Below, piece by piece: positions 46,606 through 55,650 of a DNA stretch of 64,000 nucleotides; position 1 is the stretch's first letter; every line of letters begins with the position of its first letter. Source of the stretch: an uncultured Coprococcus sp. Its GTDB lineage: Bacteria; Bacillota; Clostridia; Lachnospirales; Lachnospiraceae. The stretch spans positions 124,001 to 188,000 of the forward strand of contig CAKQTZ010000001.1 of the NCBI GenBank assembly GCA_934277375.1. The letters run 5' to 3'. The position numbers and the translations under genes were made by a program. Below the pieces are notes generated by a model. That model was not told the DNA's origin and did no database searches. It was given only the letters and a program-made list of their open reading frames with translations.

Positions 46606-47598
46606 TCAGTTCTTCTTCTCGCTCAAAAGCTCGATGTACTTTCCTGTTCCTATAGCGACAGCTCTGAGTGGATCCTCGGCTGTCATGGTGGTTATGCCTG
46701 TCTTCTCTTCAAGCAGTTCCTCAAGGCCATGCAGCAGCGCACCGCCACCGGTAAGAACAATTCCTCTGTCCGCTATATCAGCGGCAAGCTCCGGCGGGGT
46801 TCTCTCAAGCACGGAGTGAACAGCCTCACATATCTGTGCCGCAGGCTCCCTGAGTGCCTCCTCTGTCTCATCAGATGTCACCGTCACCGTTTTCGGAAGA
46901 CCTGTTACCAGATTTCTTCCTCTTATATCCAATGTGATATTCTCCGGACGTCTGTAACATGTACCTATCTTGATCTTGATCTCCTCTGCCGTACGCTCTC
47001 CTATCAGAAGATTATGTTTCTTTCTCATAAATCTGACAACAGCCTCATCGAAATCATCGCCGGCAATTTTTATGGACGCGCTTACAACCGGGCCTCCAAG
47101 AGATATAACTGCTATGTCACTTGTACCGCCTCCGATATCAACTATCATATTGCCACAAGGTCTGTATATATCTATGCCGGCACCTATTGCCGCGGCAACA
47201 GGCTCCTCTATGATAGACACGTCTCTTGCTCCTGCCGCATATGTGGCATCCTCCACAGCCTTCTTCTCAACTTCAGTGACCTGGGAAGGCACACACACAC
47301 TTATTCGTGGTCTTCGGCCAAAGTAGCTTCTTCCAACTGCTTTCTGGATAAAATACTTGAGCATTTTCTCTGTTATAGTGTAATCAGAGATGACTCCCTG
47401 TCTGAGAGGTCTGATGGCAACTATATTGCCCGGTGTCCTTCCAAGCATAAGCCTCGCCTCTTCGCCAATAGCCACTATCTTATTCGTATCTCTGTCATAC
47501 GCAACTACCGAAGGCTCTTTGAGCACTACACCTTTACCTTTTACATACACCAGTATGCTGGCTGTACCTAAATCTATACCAATATCTGCACTTGCCAT
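46606..47598 (-). CDS. mreB: MreB/Mbl rod-shape actin homologue
   Basis: 330 aa. An actin-like ATPase that guides lateral cell-wall synthesis. It has phosphate-1 DIGIDLGTASILVYVKGKG, phosphate-2 MIVDIGGGTSDIAVISLGG, and adenosine motif GIVLTGGGALLHGLEE, plus VCVPSQVTEVEKKAVEDA. No mreCD follow; such a solitary paralogue could equally be called Mbl or MreBH. The ATG at 47598 is used, with GGGAG seven bases upstream; a GTG precedes it. It is 14 bases downstream of the PAS/GAF gene and likely co-transcribed. Confidence 0.93.
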   Translation of the reverse strand: MASADIGIDLGTASILVYVKGKGVVLKEPSVVAYDRDTNKIVAIGEEARLMLGRTPGNIVAIRPLRQGVISDYTITEKMLKYFIQKAVGRSYFGRRPRISVCVPSQVTEVEKKAVEDATYAAGARDVSIIEEPVAAAIGAGIDIYRPCGNMIVDIGGGTSDIAVISLGGPVVSASIKIAGDDFDEAVVRFMRKKHNLLIGERTAEEIKIKIGTCYRRPENITLDIRGRNLVTGLPKTVTVTSDETEEALREPAAQICEAVHSVLERTPPELAADIADRGIVLTGGGALLHGLEELLEEKTGITTMTAEDPLRAVAIGTGKYIELLSEKKN

Positions 47599-47612
47599 CA
47601 CAAGTCTCCCTT

Positions 47613-50120
47613 CTATTCTTTCACGTCTCTTAATATTACAAGAGATGCCTTGCTTCCGTCAAGCCATTTCATTCTTACTTCTGTCAAATCCATGATCTTG
47701 TCGAGACTCTTAATATAACTTGTCCAATTGATTTCCTTGCTGTCTACATCAATATGCTGGTCAGGTCCTCCCATGATCTTATATTTATCTCTGAGATTTT
47801 CTATAAGCGTCTTACTGTCTTTGTCTGTGAAATCGTATCCAAGCATATCATTCAGCGCCTTATTCGAGAACAGAACCCGGCCCGTTTCAGTCTCTCTAAT
47901 AAATATGCCCTCATCCATATAGTTATATGTATTGAGCAGCAGTCTGTTGATCCTGTCTGTACTGTCATCGCTCTCTATCTTTTCCAGACAGCACCTGAGA
48001 ACATCGGATGTCTGCTTAGCAAACTCTACCTCCTCCTCTGTCCAGAGCTTATTCACAGAGGTGTCCGCCAAGACAAATGTGCCCCCATTCCTGCCGTTTA
48101 CATATACCGGAACAGCTAAAAAGCTCTTAACAGAACTTGCACCCATGATCTTTTTCGCGGCATCATCTATATGCTTGGCATCCACCAGAAGATATCCTTT
48201 TTCCGAAAGCTGGCTGGTGCCTTGGCCATTCTGCCATGAGCGGAATTTCATATTTGCACGCTGCCAGTCTGACACATACTCCTCCGCCGACATACTCTGG
48301 TTCTTTGACCAGAGGTACTGACAATCAAGATCTCCCGATTCATCCCTGACATAGAGTGCGGCAACGTCCGAATTGAGACTTTCACCCACCTGGGATATCA
48401 CATCGTTCACAACCTGTTGCTGACTCTTATCGGAATTGTTCATAACCTCTATCAATATCCTCTGCCACTGAAGCTTTGTCTCCATCATTACTTCTATGGA
48501 TTTGGCTCTTATAGCCTCCTTTGCAAGGATGTTTGAGCTGAATGCATACTCTGAGAATATGCGGCCAAGCTGCCACTGCACTTTGTACACACTCTCCATC
48601 TTCTTAGCCGCCTCGGCGTCATATGAACAGCAGAGCCATGTTGCAACATGCATACCGTCTATCATGATAGGCGCTCCGCAGATCATACTTCCGTCTATAT
48701 CATCGTCCATCTCCATCATGACTGGGACATTGTTTCGTAGAATGACCTCGTTCAGCTTCATATATATCTGCTTATACTGAGGCTTTTCAAACATGTCGTA
48801 AAAATATCCCATATGCTTCTGAGGACCAGCCGGCTCTACAAGCTTCTTGCCAACAGGATCTATGATAGTTGTATACAGACCTGTAAGTGCAGAAAATGCC
48901 TTGGTTATCATAGACCACTTCTGTGAATCTATATGTGTTTTCTCACCATCTGATGGCATATTCGCATTCATTATATATGAAAGCTTGTCATCAAACTCTT
49001 TCTTAGCCTTCTCAACGCTGTTCTCAAGTATCTTCTTATCAGTTATATCTGATATGAAGTATTCAACCGTGTAGACATTATCCGCAGCCTGTGTCACAGA
49101 ACTCTGTGACTTTACCCACATGATCTCTCCTCTGTCATTTACGACTCTGAACTCCTCTTCATAATCCTTATCCTCACGTTTTGTGGCATTCCTGACATTT
49201 GCCATGACGCGCTTTCTGTCCTTAGGGTGTATATAATCTTCAACTAGTCTATCTCCAAGTTTTATGGCATCGACATTTATGCCCATCTGCTTGGCATTCG
49301 GAGTTATATATTTGAATTCTGGTTTTCCATTCTCATACTGCTGAACCAGAACAAAACTCTTTATCTTGGCCATAGCTGACAATATATAGGCAGCCTGATC
49401 ATCGTTATAACCTGTCTCCTTGTCCTTTATGAACAGAAGCTCTATTCCATCCATGTCTCCATCGGATGTTCTGACTATATGGCACTTTAATACCATCTTA
49501 CTTATATCTCTTCTGGCTGAGACAATTCGTGTCTCCATCTCAAAATCATCAACACCAGTATTCTGTACCTTGTAAAGCTGTCCTACGAGCATATCATAGT
49601 CATTCTTTGGAAGAAGATCGCTGAGCCCAACCAGTCCACTGTAGAAGTTGCCATCGGTATATCCATACTCTGTTATGTTTTTGGACACGTAACGGGTTCT
49701 CCACACACCCTCCGGCTTATACAGATAGAGTGCTATAACTCCTATATGGTTTATTATTCTCTCCAGACTTACACTTCCTATTGTCACATCGGATCTGAGT
49801 TCGAACAGCACCATATATGCCTTCTTGTCCTCGTAATCAAACTGATTAACAAATCCACTGACCACGTATCTGTCAGAGTCATTGACTATAAGCCCAAGCC
49901 TATGCCAGATGATCGCTTTCTTATCCTCCAAAGACGGCCAGAACTCATCACTCACCATAAATTTATCAGGTTCCATCCTGAGCGTATCAACATCTGCACC
50001 TATGATCTTCACAGCCGCATTATTTATGCTCAGAACCTCTCCATCATCACAGAAAACCACTGCCGGGTATTCCAAAATTCCCAAAAAATCCGAATATCCA
50101 TTAAGTCTGTTTATATCCAT
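47613..50120 (-). CDS. Multi-PAS/GAF sensory protein without an output domain
   Basis: 835 aa and soluble. Several PAS-like repeats are visible: about 10-110 (ILEYPAVVFCDDGEVLSINN), 130-250, and 260-375 (FRVVNDRGEIMWVKSQSSV, ending ISDITDKKILENSVEKAKKE). A ligand-type domain follows (about 400-540, TGLYTTIIDPVGKKL), then GAF (about 560-715, VGESLNSDVAALYVRDESG) and a last PAS (MDEGIFIRETETGRVLFSNK). No kinase, GGDEF or phosphatase motif follows; the protein ends RDVKE. It may regulate by protein contact. Immediate co-transcription with mreB hints at shape or growth control. The ATG at 50120 has GGAGAG at good spacing. Confidence 0.8.
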   Translation of the reverse strand: MDINRLNGYSDFLGILEYPAVVFCDDGEVLSINNAAVKIIGADVDTLRMEPDKFMVSDEFWPSLEDKKAIIWHRLGLIVNDSDRYVVSGFVNQFDYEDKKAYMVLFELRSDVTIGSVSLERIINHIGVIALYLYKPEGVWRTRYVSKNITEYGYTDGNFYSGLVGLSDLLPKNDYDMLVGQLYKVQNTGVDDFEMETRIVSARRDISKMVLKCHIVRTSDGDMDGIELLFIKDKETGYNDDQAAYILSAMAKIKSFVLVQQYENGKPEFKYITPNAKQMGINVDAIKLGDRLVEDYIHPKDRKRVMANVRNATKREDKDYEEEFRVVNDRGEIMWVKSQSSVTQAADNVYTVEYFISDITDKKILENSVEKAKKEFDDKLSYIMNANMPSDGEKTHIDSQKWSMITKAFSALTGLYTTIIDPVGKKLVEPAGPQKHMGYFYDMFEKPQYKQIYMKLNEVILRNNVPVMMEMDDDIDGSMICGAPIMIDGMHVATWLCCSYDAEAAKKMESVYKVQWQLGRIFSEYAFSSNILAKEAIRAKSIEVMMETKLQWQRILIEVMNNSDKSQQQVVNDVISQVGESLNSDVAALYVRDESGDLDCQYLWSKNQSMSAEEYVSDWQRANMKFRSWQNGQGTSQLSEKGYLLVDAKHIDDAAKKIMGASSVKSFLAVPVYVNGRNGGTFVLADTSVNKLWTEEEVEFAKQTSDVLRCCLEKIESDDSTDRINRLLLNTYNYMDEGIFIRETETGRVLFSNKALNDMLGYDFTDKDSKTLIENLRDKYKIMGGPDQHIDVDSKEINWTSYIKSLDKIMDLTEVRMKWLDGSKASLVILRDVKE

Positions 50121-50200
50121 GTACATCTCTCCATTTATCATATGTATCAGGCGGTTTGCCCATCAAAAATCTACCCCTTATATAACCCCATAATGCACAC

Positions 50201-50226
50201 GGAGAGACTGTCTGCGACAGTCCCTC
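50201..50226. other. Stem-loop between the DivIVA-like and PAS genes
   Basis: GGAG.GACTGTC / GACAGTC.CTCC around a three-base loop lies 17 bases after the DivIVA-like gene. No U-run follows on the minus strand, so it may be an RNA-processing or partial stop signal, not a full terminator. Confidence 0.55.
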
Positions 50227-50242
50227 CTGCATATTATCACTA

Positions 50243-51136
50243 TTACTGCTGTGACTCCTCTGAATCACCAACCATGGCTGTAGCCTCACTCTTTAATCCT
50301 GTAAATGCTTTATCTGCAACGTCCTTGGTTGAAGAACATGCTGCGATCACACCGTCCAGAGACGAAAGAAGCTCTGTCATGTACTTGCTTACGCTCTCAC
50401 ATTCCTTCTTAACATTGTTGCGGAGCCTTGTGGCATCATCCGTTGCAGTGTTCCTTGTGTTCGCTGCATCCTTCTGCGCCTCCTCCCTCATGACCTTGCA
50501 CTCATACTCGGTCTTTGCCGAAAGGGCTTCTGCATCCGCATGGGATTTGTTCCTTGTTCTCTCAGCCTCAGAATATGCCTCATCCTTCATGCTGTTGCAC
50601 TTCGCCTCTGTCTGGTCATACATCTGCTGACACTGTATCTCAGTATCAGTCTGAAGCTTTGTGCATCTGTCCTTCACATCAGTCTCATAAGCCTCAAGCT
50701 CAGCAGTGATAGTGTTCTTCTTATCAGTACACTCCTTCTCAGTCTGTGCTATCAAAGCATCTGCGCTCTCTCTTGCCTCGAGAAGTGTCCTTGATATAGA
50801 CTCATATCTTCCTGCATTCTCCAGCTCTCTCTGCTTGTAGGCATTTATCTGCTCCTTGAGTGACTCTATCTCACTCTCCTGCTCAGAATTGGTCTTCTTC
50901 AATGTCTCTATAGTCTTGGATGACTCAGTCATGTTTACCTCACGCATAGTCTTGAGGCTTAAGACTGCTTCACTGAGTTTGTTTACGTTCTCCTTCAGTT
51001 CCTCGACTTCCTTGTTATGCTTACCCTTCAGTTCGTCGATATAATAGTCAACTGACGCCTTGTCGTAACCTCCAAACTTTACAGTTTTCAGTGTCTCAAC
51101 TCTGTCATCTGTTATCTCTTCTACCTGCTTTGCCAT
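50243..51136 (-). CDS. DivIVA-like coiled-coil protein
   Basis: 297 aa. The N-terminal motif TVKFGGYDKASVDYYIDELK matches the membrane-binding DivIVA/GpsB head. It is followed by about 230 residues of continuous coiled coil with frequent Cys and repeating KTEYECKVMREEA-type segments, ending in an Ala/Ser/Glu tail. DivIVA proteins mark negatively curved poles or septa. Here the gene precedes the PAS sensor and mreB, suggesting a cell-shape cluster. The spaced cysteines (about every 16-24 residues in the central region) are unusual. GGAGG precedes the ATG. Confidence 0.82.
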   Translation of the reverse strand: MAKQVEEITDDRVETLKTVKFGGYDKASVDYYIDELKGKHNKEVEELKENVNKLSEAVLSLKTMREVNMTESSKTIETLKKTNSEQESEIESLKEQINAYKQRELENAGRYESISRTLLEARESADALIAQTEKECTDKKNTITAELEAYETDVKDRCTKLQTDTEIQCQQMYDQTEAKCNSMKDEAYSEAERTRNKSHADAEALSAKTEYECKVMREEAQKDAANTRNTATDDATRLRNNVKKECESVSKYMTELLSSLDGVIAACSSTKDVADKAFTGLKSEATAMVGDSEESQQ

Positions 51137-51367
51137 GATCCTACCTCCAAAATCTAATCCTCTGTAGATATAGTTTCCTTATGCAATAATTATCATTCCC
51201 TATAACGCCAGACTCTGCCCAGTGTCCAAGTTATTATATCACACATGATTCTCTAAGCAAAGCATTTTTACCGTTTCTATTTTTCATTTTTTATGCTATA
51301 TTGTAACTGCTGCATCAACAGGCAGTTTAACTTCTTATTGTTCATTATTACGGAGGATTAAACATAG

Positions 51368-52144
51368 ATGAAACGAATTACCAGATTTGTATTGTTAGGT
51401 ATAACTACATCCCTCATATTAACTTCACTCACAGGATGTCTTCACCGAAAAAAAACCACATACCAGACATATATACAGAACGTACTGGATGTAAATTATA
51501 AGGGCGATTTTGATGGGTTTGTCAAGGACAACGACGGTTCAGCCGATGATGCCGCCACCATGTACGATGATACTATCGACTATCTGGCCGGGCAGCTTAT
51601 CAATCACTACTCCCTGGCTAATGCAGAGTCAGAGGACGTGGTCACCATCTTCGACGGGACCGCAAAGGATATATACGCAAAGTCAAAATACGAAGTTTCA
51701 CAGGCCTATAAAAGCGGTGAGGACTACTGCGTGGACGTCACTGTGTATCCTATGAATATCCTTAACCAGGCATTTGACAGTGTATTCTCATACATCGAAG
51801 ATTACAATAAGAAAATCTCCGCAGGGGACTTCAACAACACTGCCAAGGAAGATTATGAAAAAGAATTTGCACAGGGTATATCAGATATTCTCAAGGAAAA
51901 ATGTTCAGATATGGATTATCTCAATCCAATAGTTGTATCGGTTAAGATCGTTGACGATGGTGACTACTACAGTGCAGACTCTTCTGATCTGGCAAAAGTC
52001 GATGCAGCCATGCTGGCCATCGAGGGATCACACGGAAGCAGCAGTGATACTTCCTCCGATTCTTCTGAGGATGACACCTCCGGCACCGACTCCAAGTCAG
52101 AGGACGCCGGTATTGAGTCCGGTGAAGCTTCCGGCGAAAACTAA
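51368..52144 (+). CDS. Putative lipoprotein, function unknown
   Basis: 258 aa. Lipoprotein signal MKRITRFVLLGITTSLILTS with lipobox LTGC (Cys24). The mature part is largely helical, with YIQNVLDVNYKGDFDGFV and repeated TAKDIYAKSKYEVSQAYK-like segments, and resembles DUF5105-type lipoproteins of Firmicutes in layout, though I am not certain. It ends in a low-complexity Ser/Asp/Glu tail. CGGAGG lies eleven bases before the ATG. Confidence 0.75.
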   Translation: MKRITRFVLLGITTSLILTSLTGCLHRKKTTYQTYIQNVLDVNYKGDFDGFVKDNDGSADDAATMYDDTIDYLAGQLINHYSLANAESEDVVTIFDGTAKDIYAKSKYEVSQAYKSGEDYCVDVTVYPMNILNQAFDSVFSYIEDYNKKISAGDFNNTAKEDYEKEFAQGISDILKEKCSDMDYLNPIVVSVKIVDDGDYYSADSSDLAKVDAAMLAIEGSHGSSSDTSSDSSEDDTSGTDSKSEDAGIESGEASGEN

Positions 52145-52190
52145 TATATACAGCGAGCTTCGTACCACGTTTACAATTATATTAATATAT

Positions 52191-52244
52191 AAAAATATCA
52201 GGGGCATTTACCACACATCTGTGATAAATGTCCCTGATATTTTA
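52191..52244. terminator. Bidirectional terminator between convergent genes
   Basis: Stem AAATATCAGGG.CATTTA / TAAATG.CCCTGATATTT with A- and T-runs, between the lipoprotein and the FHA gene. Confidence 0.88.
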
Positions 52245-52279
52245 TTATCGAAAGCTGATCATCCGGTCAGCTTGTCTTT

Positions 52280-53341
52280 TTACTTCTCTTTGAATGTAAA
52301 CTCTTCATTTGCAAGCTTGAACCTGATACCATCTATAAGCATCATATCTGTTCCGCTGCTTATGATCTTTCCACCGAGATAGGTGTGGTTTGTCGACTTG
52401 TTATCCCTCAGATAATACACGCCATTCACATTTATGATATATGCATGGCGGCGGCTGACAGAATTGTTATCAGTAACCTGATAGTCAACACCCTGCGTGG
52501 ACTTACCTATACAGAATATAGGCTTATCTATTCTTATACGCTCACCAGTTCTGGTTCTTATAATGACTGGACCGCTCTTGCCTCTGTTGTTGGCTGTGAG
52601 CACCGTTGTTGATCCGTCATCGTTATCATCAAATCCTATATCGTTGGAAGAGAAATCCTTCACTTCCTTGGCAAGTTTGAATGTAGATGTAGTTGTAGTG
52701 TGCGGAGTTTCTGGAACCTCAACATTAGCCATGGTAACCGGACTTACACCTGGGGTCTTCATAAGATCGCGCTCGTCCTCCGGATGTGCTATATTGTCAT
52801 TCTTGAGATCCGTTACAAACTTATAAAATTCCGACAGATAAAATGTTGGATTGTGATCAAAGTACTTTATCAACTCATAACCAGCATCTGAAGCCTTCTT
52901 GTTCGCAAACTTGATATTCGTCATGAGATCTCTTATAAACTTCTCCATATTGCATCTGTCCATAGGTTTATCTATTGGCAGGAATATAAGCTGAACCGCC
53001 ATATTCTGGAAATCCACATACATATATCCCTTATTCAGTATGACCTTTCCCACAGACATGTCATTAGCCTTGAGATACATGAGCTGGTCAGCGATGCTGA
53101 ATATCAGATCAACCAATTCATCCTTATGTATCTTCTTCTCAAGAAACTGATTCATCGTCGTCATGGCCGGAATAGAATATGTCAGAGCCCTCTGACCATC
53201 TATATACTCCTCATGGCAAAACGCATTGTTACCCACAAATGGAGTATTATACAGTTCTACCTCGTTGTGAAGAACCTCAACGTCATCTTCAATCTTAAAG
53301 TACAATTTGTACTCATCACACAAATACATCTTATCACTCAT
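52280..53341 (-). CDS. FHA-domain protein, DUF6382-like (second copy)
   Basis: 353 aa. The N-terminal about 190 residues have the same plan as the Tad-linked FHA protein (DELVDLIFSIADQLMYLKAND, GYMYVDFQNMAVQLIFLPID, LSEFYKFVTDLKN). A linker rich in Thr is followed by a C-terminal FHA domain: CIGKSTQGVDYQVTDNNSVS, RRHAYIINVNGVYYLRD and STNHTYLGG. No membrane helix is present, so this is a cytoplasmic phosphothreonine reader. No Ser/Thr kinase gene is in the window. The ATG at 53341 has GGAGGG upstream; an earlier in-frame start lacks a site. Confidence 0.85.
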   Translation of the reverse strand: MSDKMYLCDEYKLYFKIEDDVEVLHNEVELYNTPFVGNNAFCHEEYIDGQRALTYSIPAMTTMNQFLEKKIHKDELVDLIFSIADQLMYLKANDMSVGKVILNKGYMYVDFQNMAVQLIFLPIDKPMDRCNMEKFIRDLMTNIKFANKKASDAGYELIKYFDHNPTFYLSEFYKFVTDLKNDNIAHPEDERDLMKTPGVSPVTMANVEVPETPHTTTTSTFKLAKEVKDFSSNDIGFDDNDDGSTTVLTANNRGKSGPVIIRTRTGERIRIDKPIFCIGKSTQGVDYQVTDNNSVSRRHAYIINVNGVYYLRDNKSTNHTYLGGKIISSGTDMMLIDGIRFKLANEEFTFKEK

Positions 53342-53392
53342 AAAAAACCCTCCGATATTTATCGCACGATAACCATATAACCCCGGAGCCAA

Positions 53393-55216
53393 TTATTCTA
53401 CTGTAACTGACTTTGCCAGATTACGTGGCTTATCAACGTCCAACCCCTTTGCATCGGACGTATAATACGCTATAAGCTGAAGGATGACCGCAGTCGAAAA
53501 TGCAGTAAACAATCCGTCCTGCTTAGGAATAGATATGTGCTTATCACATACATCCTTGTCGCTATACTCCTCATCCATGCTGACAAGAATAACATAAGCT
53601 CCTCTTGCCTTCACCTCGCGTATATTGGAAATCATCTTTCCATAAACTGATTCCTGCGTAGCCAAAGCTATGACTGGAACATTCTCTGTTATGAGTGCTA
53701 TCGTTCCATGTTTTAACTCTCCTGCCGCATATGCTTCAGCGTGTACATAGGATATCTCTTTAAGCTTCAGCGCACCTTCAAGGGACAGCGTGTAATCAAG
53801 CCCTCTTCCTATAAAGAACGCATCCGGTGCCATCTTAATGTAATTGGCAACCGTCTTAACCTCATTTGCCTGCTTGAGTGTCTCCTCTATGACAGGTATA
53901 ACTCCCAGCAGTTTGCTGATGAAATCCTTTGCTTTCTCTTCTGAATATATTCCCTTGACATATCCAAGCCTGCATCCTATGAGGTACATAGCCGCCATCT
54001 GTACTGAATATGCCTTCGTACTTGCCACAGCGATCTCAGGACCAGCATGTGTATAGAGAACGTAATCGCTCTCCCTTGCTATAGTTGATCCCTTAACATT
54101 GACTATAGACAGCACCTTTGAACCGCATCTCTTTGCAAGTCTGAGTGCCTCCAGGGTATCAATAGTCTCTCCTGACTGTGACGTTACTATTACCAGAGTT
54201 TTCTCATTTATAAGTGGTTCCTTGTATCTGAATTCAGATGCAATCTCTACATTTACAGGAATCTTTAACTCCTTCTCTATCATGGCTTTTCCGACAATTC
54301 CGGCATGCATAGCTGTTCCACATGCAACTACCGTTATGTTCTCAAGATTTCTGAACACCTCATCGTCAATTCCATCCTCTGTAAAATCTGGAAGTGAATC
54401 AACAATTCGTGGAGTGATCGTATTCCTGAGAGCCTCTGGCTGCTCGTAGATCTCTTTCAGCATAAAGTGAGGGTATCCACCCTTCTGAGCTGCTGTTATA
54501 TCCCATGTGATCTTGAGCATCTCCGGATAAACCATATTCCCCTTCATATCTTCTACCTTGATGCCTGCGCCTGAGAGTGTCAGTATGTGATACTCCGGCA
54601 CAACAAAGTATTCCTGTGAAAATGATATAACCGCAGTGAGATCTGATGCAATGATAGCTCCCTCATCCGTATATGAAGCAATCATCGGACTTACGTTTCT
54701 CACCGCATATATCTTGCCAGGTCTGTCTGCAAACATAATGCACAGTGCAAACGAACCTGCTATAGCCTTGACAGCCTTTCTGATGGTTCCTATAGGATCT
54801 CCATCATATAACGTGTCAAGAAGAGCTGCCACAACCTCTGTATCAGTCTCTGATACGAGCTTGTCAGCCAGGCCATACTCCCTGATAATGTCATTATAGT
54901 TCTCTATAATTCCATTATGTATGAGTGCAACATCACCACACTTATGTGGATGCGCATTCACATCTGTAACGCCTCCGTGTGTAGCCCATCTTGTATGTCC
55001 TATTCCACACGTTGACTTGTATACCGGATCGTCATCACTACACATCTGTCTGAGGTCATCGACTCTTCCGGCTTTCTTTTTGATCGTAAGTGTATCATCA
55101 TCATTGAGCAGCGCTATCCCCGCACTGTCATATCCTCTATACTCAAGCTTTGCCAGACCGTCTATCAGTATATCCTTTGCCGGCTTCTTTCCTACATATC
55201 CTATGATTCCACACAT
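53393..55216 (-). CDS. glmS: Glucosamine-fructose-6-phosphate aminotransferase
   Basis: 607 aa. Makes glucosamine 6-phosphate from fructose 6-phosphate and glutamine, the first step to UDP-GlcNAc. Class II glutaminase with Cys2 (MCGIIGYVGKK), GIGHTRWATHG and HNGIIENY, then two SIS domains (VACGTAMHAGIVGKAMIEK, VTSQSGETIDTLEALR) and the C-terminal PRNLAKSVTVE. It is preceded by a glmS ribozyme and a predicted promoter, so it is controlled by its product. The downstream FHA gene is 51 bases away. Confidence 0.98.
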   Translation of the reverse strand: MCGIIGYVGKKPAKDILIDGLAKLEYRGYDSAGIALLNDDDTLTIKKKAGRVDDLRQMCSDDDPVYKSTCGIGHTRWATHGGVTDVNAHPHKCGDVALIHNGIIENYNDIIREYGLADKLVSETDTEVVAALLDTLYDGDPIGTIRKAVKAIAGSFALCIMFADRPGKIYAVRNVSPMIASYTDEGAIIASDLTAVISFSQEYFVVPEYHILTLSGAGIKVEDMKGNMVYPEMLKITWDITAAQKGGYPHFMLKEIYEQPEALRNTITPRIVDSLPDFTEDGIDDEVFRNLENITVVACGTAMHAGIVGKAMIEKELKIPVNVEIASEFRYKEPLINEKTLVIVTSQSGETIDTLEALRLAKRCGSKVLSIVNVKGSTIARESDYVLYTHAGPEIAVASTKAYSVQMAAMYLIGCRLGYVKGIYSEEKAKDFISKLLGVIPVIEETLKQANEVKTVANYIKMAPDAFFIGRGLDYTLSLEGALKLKEISYVHAEAYAAGELKHGTIALITENVPVIALATQESVYGKMISNIREVKARGAYVILVSMDEEYSDKDVCDKHISIPKQDGLFTAFSTAVILQLIAYYTSDAKGLDVDKPRNLAKSVTVE

Positions 55217-55314
55217 ATTTAATTATTCTCCTTTCGGCTTATACATGCCGCGCTTAATATTATTATATGGCGCACTTAAAAAAGGTGAATCCACCATAAG
55301 TCGCAGCTTATATT

Positions 55315-55475
55315 TGTCTGGTCGTGCATCTTTGTTTTGAGGTCACCCTCATATTTGGATATCACGTGCGCATCCAGACCCTACGTGAAGGCATCCGCCG
55401 AATATTCGATAACCTTCAACCTCGTTATCCCTGTAAACTGTTGCTCAGGGTTCATGGCGCTAAGATTTCTAAATC
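55315..55475 (-). ncRNA. glmS ribozyme (GlcN6P-responsive self-cleaving riboswitch)
   Basis: On the minus strand the leader has TTAGCGCCATGAACCCTGAG, then ACGAGGTTGAAGGTTATCGA and TTCGGCGGATGCCTTCA. These match the conserved catalytic core of glmS ribozymes (AGCGCC, ACGAGG, ATCGA and CGGCGGATGCC, which pair to form the P1/P2.1 pseudoknots). Expected cleavage is just 5' of GCGCC, between 55461 and 55460. The 3' domain includes GTCTGG / CCAGAC pairing. It sits 100 bases before the glmS ATG. The boundaries are approximate. Confidence 0.92.
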
Positions 55476-55515
55476 TTTCCAAGGGCGCACTCCTCCTGTC
55501 TGTGCACCTAACAAA

Positions 55516-55544
55516 ATTTTATCATGGAACATCCAATAAATCAA
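55516..55544 (-). promoter_or_regulatory. Predicted promoter of glmS
   Basis: On the minus strand TTGATT (55544-55539) and TAAAAT (55521-55516) are separated by 17 bases, about 55 bases upstream of the ribozyme cleavage site. Confidence 0.6.
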
Positions 55545-55583
55545 TACAGAAAGACATTACATGCCATTCTTCGAAATAAAATT

Positions 55584-55624
55584 AAAGGGACCACGGCATT
55601 TACCATATATGCCGCAATCCCCTT
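55584..55624 (-). terminator. Terminator after metG
   Basis: On the minus strand, stem AAGGG...TGCGGCAT / ATGCCGTGG..CCCTT is followed by TTAATTTTATTT. It separates metG from the glmS promoter. Confidence 0.8.
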
Positions 55625-55650
55625 CATCATAAATATTTAAACTACCTGTT

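Noticed and set aside
46402..47571. 389-aa open frame on the plus strand
   Set aside because: Antisense of mreB and the start of recD2; no domain and no start signal. Its length reflects the codon bias of the sense genes.
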